DNA of 64,000 nucleotides from NCBI GenBank assembly GCA_002812745.2, contig NCSJ02000166.1, forward strand, positions 28,266 to 92,265, given 5' to 3'. Positions within the stretch are counted from its first letter, which is position 1; every line of letters begins with the position of its first letter. The position numbers and the translations under genes are program-made. This document shows positions 24,501 through 36,058 of the stretch, one piece after another. This stretch comes from Scytalidium lignicola (taxonomy: Eukaryota; Ascomycota; Leotiomycetes). The notes beneath the pieces are model-generated. The model saw only the letters and a program-made list of their open reading frames with translations. It was not told the origin of the DNA and did no database searches.

Positions 24501-24945
24501 CTCCCCACGCCTCATGGAGCCTGTCTACTCGTGTTCGATGACAGGACCTGCGGACTCAGTCACCTCGCTGTATACCGTGCTGGCTCGTCGACGGGGCCAC
24601 GTTCTCTCAGATGGCCCAGTTGCAGGTACCCCGCTGTATCGCGTCAGTGGCTTGATTCCCGTCATTGATTCCTTTGGATTCGAAACCGATCTGAGAATTC
24701 ATACTCAGGGACAAGCTTCGGTCAGTCTGGTCTTTGACCGTTGGAGTATTGTGCCTGGTGATCCTCTAGACAGGGATGTCACGTTGAGACCGCTGGAGCC
24801 CGCGAGTGCCCAGGCCACAGCTCGAGATTTCGTTCTGAAAACGAGGAGGAGGAAGGGATTGAGCGAAGATGTCAGTGTCGCCAAGTTCCTTGAGCCGGAG
24901 CTCTTCTCAAGCCTGAAGGAGAGTGGCTTACTAGATGGCCAATAA
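21585..24945 (+). CDS. SNU114: U5 snRNP GTPase SNU114 (EFTUD2 homologue)
   Basis: This EF-2-like GTPase controls unwinding by Brr2 during spliceosome activation and disassembly. Five exons (21585-21604, 21657-21799, 21849-23992, 24136-24223, 24380-24945) splice in phase to 986 residues (human EFTUD2 has 972). Landmarks: the acidic N-terminus MDDLYDEFGNFIGE, the P-loop [12 protein letters not shown] near residue 145, switch [11 protein letters not shown], the G4 box NKMD, the EF-2 domain III/IV segment [20 protein letters not shown], and the C-terminal [24 protein letters not shown] region (here VLARRRGHV). The first exon has 20 nt. GC content rises from about 40% near 22.0-22.5 kb to 52-70% in sampled lines beyond 23.7 kb, including introns, with no break in the protein. 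Confidence 0.97.
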
Positions 24946-27013
24946 CGATAACAAAAGAAAAGAAAATAATTTGTACGAGACCTGTAGATAGATCTGGCAA
25001 GGAGTTCAATGTGGCGGGATGATTTTTTTTTCCTTCCACATTCACGGAGTTCCCGGAAAGGATTGTTCATGTAAAGCATAATGCTCTCTAGGGTAAGGTA
25101 GCTGCCGTGCAGTTATAATGCAGGAACCTTTTTTGTTTCGTTTGCGGCTCTCTCAGAGACTGCTAGTCTGCATACTCCTTTAGGAAATCGCATGCAAAAA
25201 GAGAGGAAGGTGGATGGAGAAAAGGACAAATGTTACCCCGTGAGTAGTGAGGGGTTTTCTATCTAAGTCCTTGTCAAAGAGGATCATTGAACAAAGCCTG
25301 TAATTAACAGCCTGAATGAGGCCCCCTTGTCTTTCGCACACCTCTAGGTGTTAGAAAGACTAATCCCGGTGTGGGACATATAGAGAAAAAGGGAAAGAAA
25401 TATCAACATCCTTCACCGCTATTACTATCATCTCATGAGTCAGGAAGAGTTTGACGTGATTGAGCCCTGGCCTGTGTTTTCAAGGAATATGCTTAAAAGC
25501 TTGTCTTATCATATCCCATCCGTAGATCCTCCTATACCCCCTACCGATTCTAATAATATCGATCCCCGGCCCGGAGGACTTAGTTTACTTGTTTCGTTTG
25601 TACTGTACTATACTGCGCCAGTACATGCGAAAGTACAGAACAGTTACACCCGATATCCAGGTAGGGGGCAATTTATTCGGATCGTCGGTAGCATTAATGT
25701 TTCTCATTTTGTTTCCTTTTTAGGTAGGTACAAATACGGTACAGTACCGTAAGAGAGATAGATAAGTCGTGTANTTTTTTTTCTATTTTTCTCCACCCAC
25801 TTGCCNAAAAAAAGAAGATTGGATAAGTTGTCGTACACGAGGAGAAGAAAGCNAAAAAAAAAAAGGAAAAAGGAAAAAGGAAAAAGTGGAGAGGATTTTT
25901 ATATCATGCATAATCTGATAGATTGAAAAAGGATCGGAGGAGTGGCGAACTAATTTACCTTCTAGAAGAAGGATCTTTGTGCCCGTTACGAAGGAAGGGG
26001 TTAGATCAGATCAGATCACAGTAGCATTGACCAGAGTTGGGAGTTTTTGTCCGAGGTTAAAAAATGGTTGATATGGTAAGCAAAACAAAAGAAGGGGTTG
26101 TTGTGCAACTCTATTTGCTGTGCGATAAGCGGGGTACTGTGGTACAAAGTGTAAATGGTTATCTGCACCTGCATGGGAACGTACTTGTACAGTGCTTGTG
26201 CAGCGTATAGGCAGTTATTGTGGTAGTTGTTAGGCCCTGGAGTGGCATCATTGATCCCTGGTTGCTGCCCCTGTCAGCCTGTGTGGTGCCTGTTAAGTGG
26301 CTTCCGTCATGACCCTTCTCGAGATCTGGAGACGAGACGGAGATACCGAACCAGTTGGAATGAGCGTTGCCAGGGTGGATCGGGTGGTGTGGTTCATCAT
26401 GTAATGCACGACCCTGTCGTTAACCTTTGTTAGTACAGTACGGTGCAGGGAAACGGTTTTTAATTTTTGTTTGGCGCTGTAATTGCGACACAGTAGGATT
26501 TAGAGCCTCGCAGGGTTCGTGTTCAGGCACGTCAAGGGGCGGCTGTACAGTACAGCACAATCCGCAACTCGGGAAGTGCCGGCCTATTTTAACGCCCGAA
26601 CCTTGGGCAGAAGCTTGCAGTTTTTACTTTCTAGAATTACCATACAGGCACTAAGGGGATATAAATGCTAGGCTGAAAAACAACGTTAACTGATAGCATG
26701 GGACTTTCTCTTTCTAGTAACTGCCACTAGGGACTAAAAAGAACAATGATAAAACCCGCTCAGGCTGTTGCATCCGTTTTAGGCTCTTGATTTGGTCAGC
26801 TAAGCGTCCCACGCGAACCCATTCACACAAAAACGCCCATTAAGGTTGCATTATTCGAATCCTTTCATACTTGGCATGCAGCAACCCGTTTACTGGCGTT
26901 GCCGGAGCTTGGAGACAAGGAATATCCCGAATATATCTTCTATGCAAATATAGTTTCCGCATAGAGCAAGGCATGCTCTCTCCTAAAGATCCAAACCATC
27001 TACGCGAGCCTTA
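24946..27013. other. Intergenic between convergent SNU114 and CIA2, 2.1 kb
   Basis: No supported gene. It is rich in GTAC-type palindromes (for example near 25600, 25725-25750, 26180, 26433, 26545), with three Ns beside homopolymers (25774, 25806, 25853) and an A5GG tandem tract at about 25853-25886. A 105-codon frame at 25435-25752 lacks any recognisable domain. The length is unusual for a tail-to-tail spacer. Confidence 0.5.
25853..25886. repeat. A-rich GGAAAAA tandem tract
   Basis: An A run followed by about four copies of a GGAAAAA unit. Simple repeat; no function inferred. Confidence 0.7.
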
Positions 27014-27745
27014 TCATCCCTCCTGAATACACGGTCTCATCATAGTCCTTAGAATATTCAACAGATTGGCATTTTCAAGTGCCGCAGCAACTCGTTCCTT
27101 ATCTGCAAGTTGCTTGTTCACTTCCTCTGACTGGGCATGCGAGCCCTTCTTGATCTTCACTTCAACTCTGTAACTTGGTGGTAATGCTTGTTCGAGACGG
27201 ACGCGCACCCCGAGACCAATTACTGTGGCGAGTGAGCAGTGAGCAACAGTGGGAGTAATTTCCACAAGGACTCGACTGAGAGCTGCGGGATTTGTGCGGT
27301 CGGACGCTGATATCAGATGGACATCTTGCAGATTGACGACGCCTAGGGATTCGAGCGAGAGAGGATGCTCGGGATCGGATATAGGCGCTATGAGGTCTGC
27401 GTAATATGAAGCGTTAGAAGCCTTCTTGTAATTGAATGTGCAGTGAATTTTAGAAGAAATGATAAATTTGAAAGGTAGGCATCAATATTCTGAAGAGGTT
27501 AGGTATAGCAGCTTGTGGGACTTACCATAGATCTCTTGTTCGTCAATGGGCTCCTCACCAGAATCGGAGTCGGTGTCTGAGAAGTCAGACTTGTAAAATG
27601 GGTCTATCGAGTAAGACTGTATAGGCATCAACAGATCTTCTATTCCTCCTTTGCTTGGCGAAGGTGGTCGTTGGCTAGATCTCCGCCTCCTTGAGGTCAG
27701 CTCTGTGACGCTAAGCACTGTTGGGTTTGCATTGTCGAGACCCAT
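27014..27745 (-). CDS. CIA2: Cytosolic iron-sulphur assembly protein CIA2 (MIP18 family)
   Basis: Two exons (27745-27526, 27396-27014) give 200 residues. The N-terminal 60 residues are disordered and Ser-rich with SDTDSDSGEEP, and the rest is the MIP18/DUF59 domain: EIYDLIAPISDPEHPLSLE, GVVNLQDVHL, and EITPTVAHCSLATVIGLGVRVRL. This last segment holds the conserved reactive Cys of the family (HCS) near residue 135. CIA2 is the targeting subunit that, with Cia1 and Met18, delivers [4Fe-4S] clusters to cytosolic and nuclear proteins such as polymerases and helicases. The C-terminus (LNILRTMMRPCIQEG) is normal for the family. It is convergent with SNU114, and its start faces a very long gene-free region. 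Confidence 0.94.
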
Positions 27746-30335
27746 GGCTCCCGTGCAGAGAGGTTCGGGTTTGATCTAACTTTGGCTGGGCGAACTGGAT
27801 TGAAGTCACAACAGGTCGGGTGTTGAAAGAGTAGACGTTGAAACCTCTTTTGATAGTTGATAGTGGGGTTGGGTTGGTTTGGTGGCGGGTTGTAAACTTC
27901 GATTAGACGTTGATTATGCAATACACCTTTATCGATAAGTAATCATGTGACTCATGCCAAGACTGTCTATGTTTAAAAAACCCAAATTCTGCAATCCCTC
28001 GCTTCACATACGTTAATTAACCGCGACGGTGAACCATCCCACCGGTATCCAGTGTGCCAGTCTAGATCTCAGTTATCCCGCGTTTCCAACAGCATCTATT
28101 TCTACACCGTGCGGAGTGGGCCCCATCTTACTCGTCTTCTCATCTTCTAAAAACCTCGCGTCTAGTGTTACTGTACGTAAGTACTGTGTATTACCAGTAC
28201 AGTAACTAGAAGTAAGCTACGGAGGTACCGCCATCACCACAACTTACGGGTCGGTTGCATGGTGATAACCGTATCAGGCTCCTTTTCGCCAAAAAGAAGA
28301 AACCAAATCTCTGCCGGACCTGCCAAAACAACATACAGTACAGAAATACTGTAGTATAATTGCCTAGGCATATTACCTGCATCCAGAAAAGCAGCCTCGA
28401 AGTTCGGCCGGCATCATCGAATTGTGGCTTCTTCAAGCTGTGCCCCGACTTTATCGGCTTCCGGTCGGCCCCCGTCCACTGCTGCCACAAACATCCAAAA
28501 TTTCGATCTGCAACAGCCGCTGGTATGGTCGTTCACTGGTCAATCCTCGTCATGGAGATAGTTCATGCGCTGTGATGAACACTAATCCGGGTCGCCTGTT
28601 GGCCGTCTGACAGCTAAATTTGAAATGGGCGTTCTACGGACCAATCAATATTCCGAGGGGTTCGATGTGGCTTTGGCTGTAGTAAGACAGGCAGGTACTT
28701 TTTTCTCTGATATGCGAAATAGTAATATTTTACAAAGTCGGTGAAGAAAAGCCTCAATCTTCATTCTTAAATCTAGCCTCTACACTGGTCTCATTTTATT
28801 TGCCACGGATAAATTGTTGGAACTGGTCGCATTTAGGATGCTTATCCATTGATCTACGTGCAGATACTCTCCACTTAAAGCTGCAAAATTCATGCGGAGA
28901 ATAGCTCTTGATATCGATCGCAATGAGGTCTTGTCTTTGAACCAGTCATGATTTGAGTGTGCGGGGTGGACAGCTTATGACAAGTCAACAAATTATATGG
29001 GTCTCCACAAAGCAACCCAGGCCGAGGTGTTTACTTCTCTCCAAACCTAGGGGATCGTGACAGGTATATTTTAATAAAATCAACGCATACTCGAGAAGCA
29101 TCGACAAATATTTAATAGATGGAAGTTTTATGAGTCCAACGTTAGCGAGTTCAAAATTAAAGACTTGCTGAGAACAAAATGCAATAATAACCAGGATATA
29201 ATAATCACTGATGTTGATGACAATATTTTTTATTGGAGACTTCGTTTTCCAGGTCAAAGATGGATCCCGGTTATCAACCTGCAGTAGCACACGCACGCAA
29301 AGCCGCAAGGACTATGAGCGCAGGATACGTACGTATCTCTCTGGGTTGATGCTGAAAGGGCTTCGGCCATGTCTCCGATTACGTTGGAATAGTACTAGGA
29401 TCCGGGGGTTTTAAGCCGGCACAAGATCAGATTGTTTCGCAGGCGTTTCAACAATGCGCTTTTCATGCTTGTACTGTCTCTGAGGACTGCTATGTTTCCT
29501 TTTTGATACTATCATAGCATGGGAACCATCTAAAAACATGATGGAGAGTTTCAAACATGTCAAAAATAGTAACCGCGAGGCTTGAACGAGTACAAAACCA
29601 ACGGGATGGTTGACCTCCTTTGCGATCTTACCGTGCGAAAGACCGTACCTATAAGTGGCAACCTCTATAACCATCGTAAGATACAGTCAGTCTCAAGTCT
29701 GCCGCCGCTGCCGTAACTCGTCGACACAACACTTCGGTCTTTCCCCCGGACTAATGGGTTTTAAGGAGAACAACGGGAGAAGATGTCTCGAATCCAGCCA
29801 CCCATTTGCCTCTCTAGCACCACCACGATAAACGATCAGCACGAAGAGATCTCGCACGTGAAGAGAAAGGGATGATGCCAACAATGGGGGCCCTCGACAA
29901 AACGCATAATCCTTTGTGCACGCCAGCGCCTGCCGCGGATGAAAGCCGTTGTGCCGGTCAATATCGATGACCGCGAGTGTGTATGAGTGTGTGAGAGATT
30001 TGGAATGCGTGTGCATGTGAGGAAGGGTGAGTGGAAAAGAGGAGTGATATTAATCTCGAAGCCCTGGCTATATTAATAAGTAATTGAATCTGCGACAAGG
30101 AAGATGATAGTGTCCATCTCGATCCCGCGCTGTTGATGGGATGGCTTGGCTACTTGGGCTGCATTTAAGGGCAAAATTGTGGATATTGCTCCAGCGCTGT
30201 CCAATTCCAGAAAGTCTTGTAGGTCGGATGGGTTCCTTCTGTGTGTACACAGTACATCCGTACAAAGACAAGATGATGGGTTCAGCGGGTTTCCAGCCAT
30301 CCCGCTCGCGCTTTTCTCGTTTTTACCGGCTTTTC

Positions 30336-30371
30336 TCGCTCTCTCTCTGCTCTCTCTCTCTCTCTCTCTCC
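30336..30371 (+). repeat. CT microsatellite
   Basis: A nearly perfect CT dinucleotide tract with two interruptions, in the long region upstream of the Zn2Cys6 gene. Confidence 0.85.
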
Positions 30372-31300
30372 ACCACATCCTGACATAATTAATTATCGTG
30401 CCACCAATTGTCTTTTGTCATCGCGAAAAGATGCCCCCTTTTCACCCTCTCCTTCTCTCTGCATCGCCGGGTCTCTATCCAGCCGGCCACAGCTGAGCAC
30501 GCTGAGGTATCCCGAGGCGAATTTACACGGATTATTTCAGCAGCCTTGGATATATCATATATTGATCGAGTTTGAATTTGCATTTGGAGCATCTCAGTGG
30601 TTTGCCTCCAGAACGCCTCGTACTGCAACAATTCCCGCCCATTCCCGCCCCCTAACCAACACGCGCGCTGCCTGTGCCGCTATCCTGCCTGACTCCCCCA
30701 GACTTCCAGAACATTTCTTCAAGCGCATGTCTACCCTCCTCTCCGGCATCTCCTACTTGCTAGACTCTTTCGCCTCCCTCTTCCCTAATATGTAAGCTCT
30801 TCCCACTCGCGGGAGCTTTTACGCTGTGCTACTACCCTGCTACTGTACTCGAGTGCTAGAAAAGTGTAAATTAAAAAAATAATGCAGCCAGGTGGGGGTG
30901 ACAGAGGGGCATATTAGCAATCACCGTGTGGACCTCCGGTTCCTGTCCTTTCTATTTTGCTCTCTGGGCGCACTCGAAAGCATTTCTTGCTGCAGTATAG
31001 TACCGGTACCGTAATAAGTATTAGTTGATCGCGACCTTACTCGTTAATTCCGAAGGCCATACATATCCCGAGGCTCTAGGCCGGCTGTTACGTTGTTGCG
31101 CAGGCGTCCATCTAGGAACCGCCGCCAGTTGATCTACAACGCTCAGCGGCTCCCGTCCTCCGCTACGACTTGTCTGCTGCAGCCCTTGATCGTCGCTGCT
31201 TGCTCTTACGAGCCCCAGCCCAGTCACTTAAACACACCCACGGCCTTAGCTCAGCGGGGCTTCGTCCACACATCACACTAACCATACCCAGACACACCAG

Positions 31301-31354
31301 ACACATCCATACCACAGTACACATCCATACCATAGTACACATCCATACACAACC
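31301..31354 (+). repeat. 18-bp tandem repeat, three copies, in CA-rich DNA
   Basis: The unit acacatccataccacagt occurs at 31301-31318, again at 31319-31336 with one change, and a third diverged copy runs to 31354. CA-rich sequence flanks it (31266-31372). Confidence 0.8.
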
Positions 31355-32334
31355 ATACATACACCACACACATCGAGGTTGCTGCCATTAACTGCTGATA
31401 ATTACTTGCAATTCGCCTTGCTGCAACCTTTTGATATCAACGACCTGTCCTGGCAAGCCACCCCACAGCAGCCAGCCAGACAGCCCGACGGCCCAGAGAC
31501 AGACTGACAGCCAGATAGCTAGAGCAGAAACCTGACCGGTTGCGCGCACCGTTGGGACTTTGTATAGCGGCTAGGATCGTCACAATAGGTCCTGTCCTGT
31601 GGTGCAGCCCGGCACAGCCACTACTGCACCCAGACAAGCCAGAGAGAGTATTTCAACCTCCAAACCCATCTCCTGGCGCATGCGTGACCCTGTTTATTAC
31701 TGCGCCCTACTTACTGTACCTCGAGCGCACCGCTTAACGTTTACCCTATTTCTTCTTGGCCCAATCTGGCAGCTTGGTTAGTTCGGGTTGTTTGCGCGTT
31801 TCGGTAATTGAAATATAGGTGAGTTATGTCCTGAATCCTGACCGAATACTTGGAGCGTTTCATTGTTCCCCCCCCTCCCCTCCTCTCTCCTTCCGCCCAA
31901 AAACAAACGCACACCCCTTGGCTCCCGTTAACGCTGTCCGGTGCCTTGATCAAGGGATAGCGTGACACCTGAACGGCCCTTTGCTAAGGCTCTTAGAGCT
32001 TTTATTATTCAACACTTGAGCCTGGCCGTGTCGAGTACGGTACGGTTCATGCACCAAATCCGGATGCTGCCGAGGGACCTTTAACCTCCGAATCTACTTT
32101 CGCAACAAAACACCATTACTCTTGCTGTTACTCAGACTGACTTCTGTCTGCGTGTATACTTTTTTTATATTTTATATATGGTTTTCCTGATTACGTTGTC
32201 ACGCATTGGTATCCACGCGAAAGAAGTCGTGGATGGATGGAACTCGGAGTCAAATCACTTCGTAAATCCGCGACGTTTCATCGCCACAGTCGACTCTGCT
32301 CAACATCACCATTTTTGACGACGCGCCGCGCAAC

Positions 32335-35300
32335 ATGTCTGGAGAACCAGGAGTGCGAAGGATACTCCCGCAGAGTACGCAAATGCAGAACTTTACGTTT
32401 GCGCCAAATAGTCTAGGACCGAGAGAGAATCAAAAGAGTGCGCATCATCTTCCTTGTTGACATGTTATTTAGTTCGGTTGATTCGATGATCTAATTGCTT
32501 TCTAGATTATGTCTTCGTCGATGAGCACAATCGCCACAAGCGATTAAAGGGTATGAACTCCGAATGAAAGGTTGTATTTCTTGCATAATCTAATTGAAAA
32601 ACTCTAGTGATGAGAGCATGTGAGGGGTGTCGAAGGAGGAAGATCAAATGTGATGCCGCGACCACGAACACCTGGCCTTGCTCGGCTTGCGTACGATTGA
32701 AATTACATTGCGTTCCGCCGACAGTTACTTATGACCGTGACTTCCCGACTGGCCAGGATGTATTTGTGCAGGAAGGAGCTGGCTATAATGGCGGTAGTGG
32801 AGGGGATGAAGAGTACCGACAACAGGTTTCAATGCAGCAGCAGTTGGCAGATGGATCACAGAAGAGCATGACCCCGGTTTATTCGTTACAAGTTCCATAC
32901 CCCGTCTATGAACCTGTTTCTTATGGAGAGCAGCCATCGTCGACCCAACCAAGTATCAATTATCAGTTGCAAACTCCTGTAAGCGCAATCGATCACCAGT
33001 ACTCACCACAGCACCTTTTCCCAACTCCACCTTCACAGTCACAGCATGGAGAATCACCGAGAAGCTATGATGGAGACTACGGACAGCAGAGTTTGGTGGA
33101 GCTTCTAGGAGACCTTAAAATGGACGAGGCTGGCTCAGGTGAGTTTGTAGAATGGTGATGGATTTGCTAGAAGATCTAACCAAAAATCAAAGCTCCCTAT
33201 TTGAACAACAAGTCGAAAAACAAATCTCTTGTCGAAGAGCCACCTCTGGAGGATATTGATGATTTCAAGGTAATCTTACCACCCACCTTACCGGGTCCGG
33301 ATCTCAAAATTCGAATTCCACCGGAGTTGATGCCGGATGAAGCCACTACAATGCAATATTTCGATATGTATTTCAATAATGTACACCCTTATGTACCGGT
33401 TCTTAACAAGACCACTTTCTATCAACAGTGGCACTCTAATAGGGAGGCAATCTCGCCGCTCATCCTTGAGGCTATTTTCGCGATAGGTGGCCGGCTAGCT
33501 GATGAACCTGCTCAAGGACATCAGTGGCTGGCCTTAGCATCGAGTAAGTGGAGTAAGGCATATATGCATTTAGTAGCTCTACTGACTTCTCTTAGAACAC
33601 GCGGATTCGTTTATGGATGTTCCACGTCTCAGCACACTTCAAGGAATGCTTATTGTGCTCAAAGCACGTGAATCTGCACCAAAACGAGGGTACTACTTCC
33701 GTTCTTGGATGACTGTTGTTCAATGTGTTCAGATGGCTAAAGACCTTGGGCTGGATGAGCACTGTGAAGAACACAAGTCTGGGAAACCCTGTGGATCAAG
33801 TTATGCCGATTGCCTCACCAAGTCTCGCATTTGGCAAACAATATTTAGTTGCGAGCTTATGATTGGATCACCGCAAGGTTAGAAATGAATATTTTAAACT
33901 ACGTTGAACGGTAATCTAACAATGAAGCAGGCCGTACCGATTTATCTGTAAACATGGACAGTTTAGATCTCGCCATACCTCGACCAGGACCAGGTCTTGA
34001 AGACTCCGAGTTACTCACCACTCGGAACTTCGTGTATTTTACTAGAATCGTTCTTATTGTCAGAAAGATGAACCTGGCATATTCCCGGATAAGGAAGAAG
34101 AAGGATTGGGGACTTGATCCCGAATTAGTTCAGCTGAACCCTTCCTTCGATATTTGGATATCAGAGCTGCCGGCAGATCTGCAGATAGCCTTTCCCGCAG
34201 ATGGGACTTCTGTACCCTGGCTACCATCTCACTTCATCGGAAACCTCCATTCATATTATTATCTTAGTATCATCATGTTGCACCGGCCGCAACTTATGTT
34301 CATGGAACCAACAGGCGTAGATGGAAGATGGAAGCATCACATGATGCTATGCTATTCCTCCGCAAAGCTTCTCTGCAGGATTCAGGAGGCTATCCTTCAG
34401 CAGTTCGGCCTGACAGGTTTATTATGCATGCAGAGAGGCATCAACTTCAGTATATATTGTGTTCTAACGTGTACTGTTCTACATCTGGTTCGTAACTAAC
34501 TCTTTAACTTTTTCTGTTTTATCTATATTTTGACAAAATCACAGGTAGCAATCACATCTCCGGATCCAGATCTTAATTCGGATGCTCGCGAATATTTTAC
34601 ACGCCACATGAGAATTTTAGAGAAGTGCAGCAACTCCTGGCCAATGCCTGACATGCAACAACAAATCGATTCTCTCCGACAAGCTTTCTCTGCAGATATT
34701 AGAAAACCATTCGTGTTAAAATCCACCTTCCCGTACGGTAGCCCGGGACCAGCTAGTCTGAGTCCCCCACGGTCACATCTTCAATATCGTCAGAACAGTG
34801 GAAATGGTACTGCTATTGATCAGCAGAGCTTGGAGCAACCACATGCCCAACAACACTCACAAGTCAGTTATCCAAGCCACCCCATTACACCACCAATCTC
34901 TACTGGAGACGTGGACACGAAAAGTGACTCTCCCGCCGTACAGTCTCTGGTTATGATGGCCTCCGGTCAACGAGCTCCGCAGCCGCAGCAGCTACCCCCA
35001 ATGACGAGTGGGGTTCCAGTAGTTGAGAATTCAACTTGGAATCCTACAAGAATTTTTGAGTAAGCTAGCTGATCCCAGTTTCTATCTTAATATTTTTTTC
35101 TTCTGTTGCTAACAACCTTTTTAGCCAGTGGAACACCACTTTTGGTACGCCTAATCCAGCCCCTGATGGCCTTACCCCTAGTCAAACTTCTCTAAAAGAT
35201 CCTATTTCAGGTGCACAAGAAATCCCCACGTTGCTGGATTCTAGTCCGACCCTATCAAATGCCTCGCAGCCTATGCCCCCACAGCAATACTCTGGCGCAC

Positions 35301-35431
35301 CACTACAAACATTTGCAAGCCCAAGTATGTGGCAAGAATCTGTTGCAAGTGTCTATGAGGGCGGTTTGAAGAGGCATTGGGACTATGACGATCATCCCAT
35401 GGTGAATCCACTAGCGAGGAGATTACAGTAA
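32335..35431 (+). CDS. Zn2Cys6 transcription factor with fungal-specific TF domain
   Basis: Eight exons (32335-32437, 32506-32550, 32608-33138, 33193-33543, 33596-33877, 33931-34487, 34545-35059, 35125-35431) splice in phase to 896 residues. The zinc cluster is CX2CX6CX9CX2CX6C, Cys 54, 57, 64, 74, 77 and 84, with the basic RRRKIK between. It is preceded by the unusual conserved lead-in VFVDEHNRHKRLKVM. A Gln/Pro/Ser-rich linker follows, then the fungal_trans domain (MQYFDMYFNNVHPYVPVLNK near residue 280, RGYYFRSWMTVVQCVQMAKDLGL, RIWQTIFSCELMIG). The C-terminal 250 residues are Gln/Pro/Ser-rich and may activate transcription. Target genes are unknown to me. The very long upstream region suggests heavy regulation. 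Confidence 0.93.
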
Positions 35432-36058
35432 AGGAAAATTGTGTAAACATAGGGAAGGCCCCGAAGGGTTGTTTCCATTCTCTTTTACAACTTACAGTGC
35501 GCGATTCTCCTAGGAAAGCAAAACATCATCAACAAACACACACACAATCGTTTCTTAACTCCCTTGCATTACCAAGGCGGCTTGGATATTCAGTTAAATT
35601 CACGAAAGCAATGTAAATAACAAAGACCACGACGACAAGATCGGTGTAACAACCTTGGGAGCACCCACAATGGGCTGGCCCATTTTCCAGCAAAAAGAGT
35701 GTGCAATTTTTTCATAAGTTTTGGGAGGTTTTGATTTTCGATACGCCTACTAGCATTCAGGGGGGGGGAACGAGATCATGGGTCACGGCGCTGGGGCGAA
35801 GGTCGATGCCGATTAATATCTCGGCTTGGATGGAATTTGTTACGGGTTATGGACTCCGAATTTACGATGGCACGTCGTACTATGTAACATTTCTATGGTT
35901 ACAAAGTGTATCTTATACCATAAATGAAGCGAATGAAAACGCCGGCTGGCCTATATCTTACAAATTCTCGTCTCTCGTACTAACTCGTGTCATTATTGTC
36001 ATTAAAAACCTTGTCGCGATTGAGTGGTGATATTCTTAAGACACCAAAAGGTAGCAAC
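35432..36058. other. Intergenic between convergent genes
   Basis: 3' flanks of the Zn2Cys6 gene and the metallo-beta-lactamase gene. Includes a run of nine G near 35761. No gene seen. Confidence 0.5.

Larger units (their letters stand above)
27746..32334. other. Very long intergenic / leader region, 4.6 kb
   Basis: Gene-free as far as I can read. It lies between the divergent CIA2 and Zn2Cys6 genes. It contains GTAC palindromes (about 28174-28203, 28332-28352, 30248-30262, 30840, 30990-31005, 32035), a CT microsatellite (30336-30371), an 18-bp tandem repeat (31301-31354) and pyrimidine-rich tracts typical of fungal 5' leaders from about 30.3 kb on. Short frames inside show no domains. Some of it is probably a long 5' UTR of the transcription factor. 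Confidence 0.5.

Noticed and set aside
31266..31372. Possible CRISPR-like or minisatellite array
   Set aside because: Only three 18-bp copies with no spacers, in CA-rich DNA; a simple tandem repeat.
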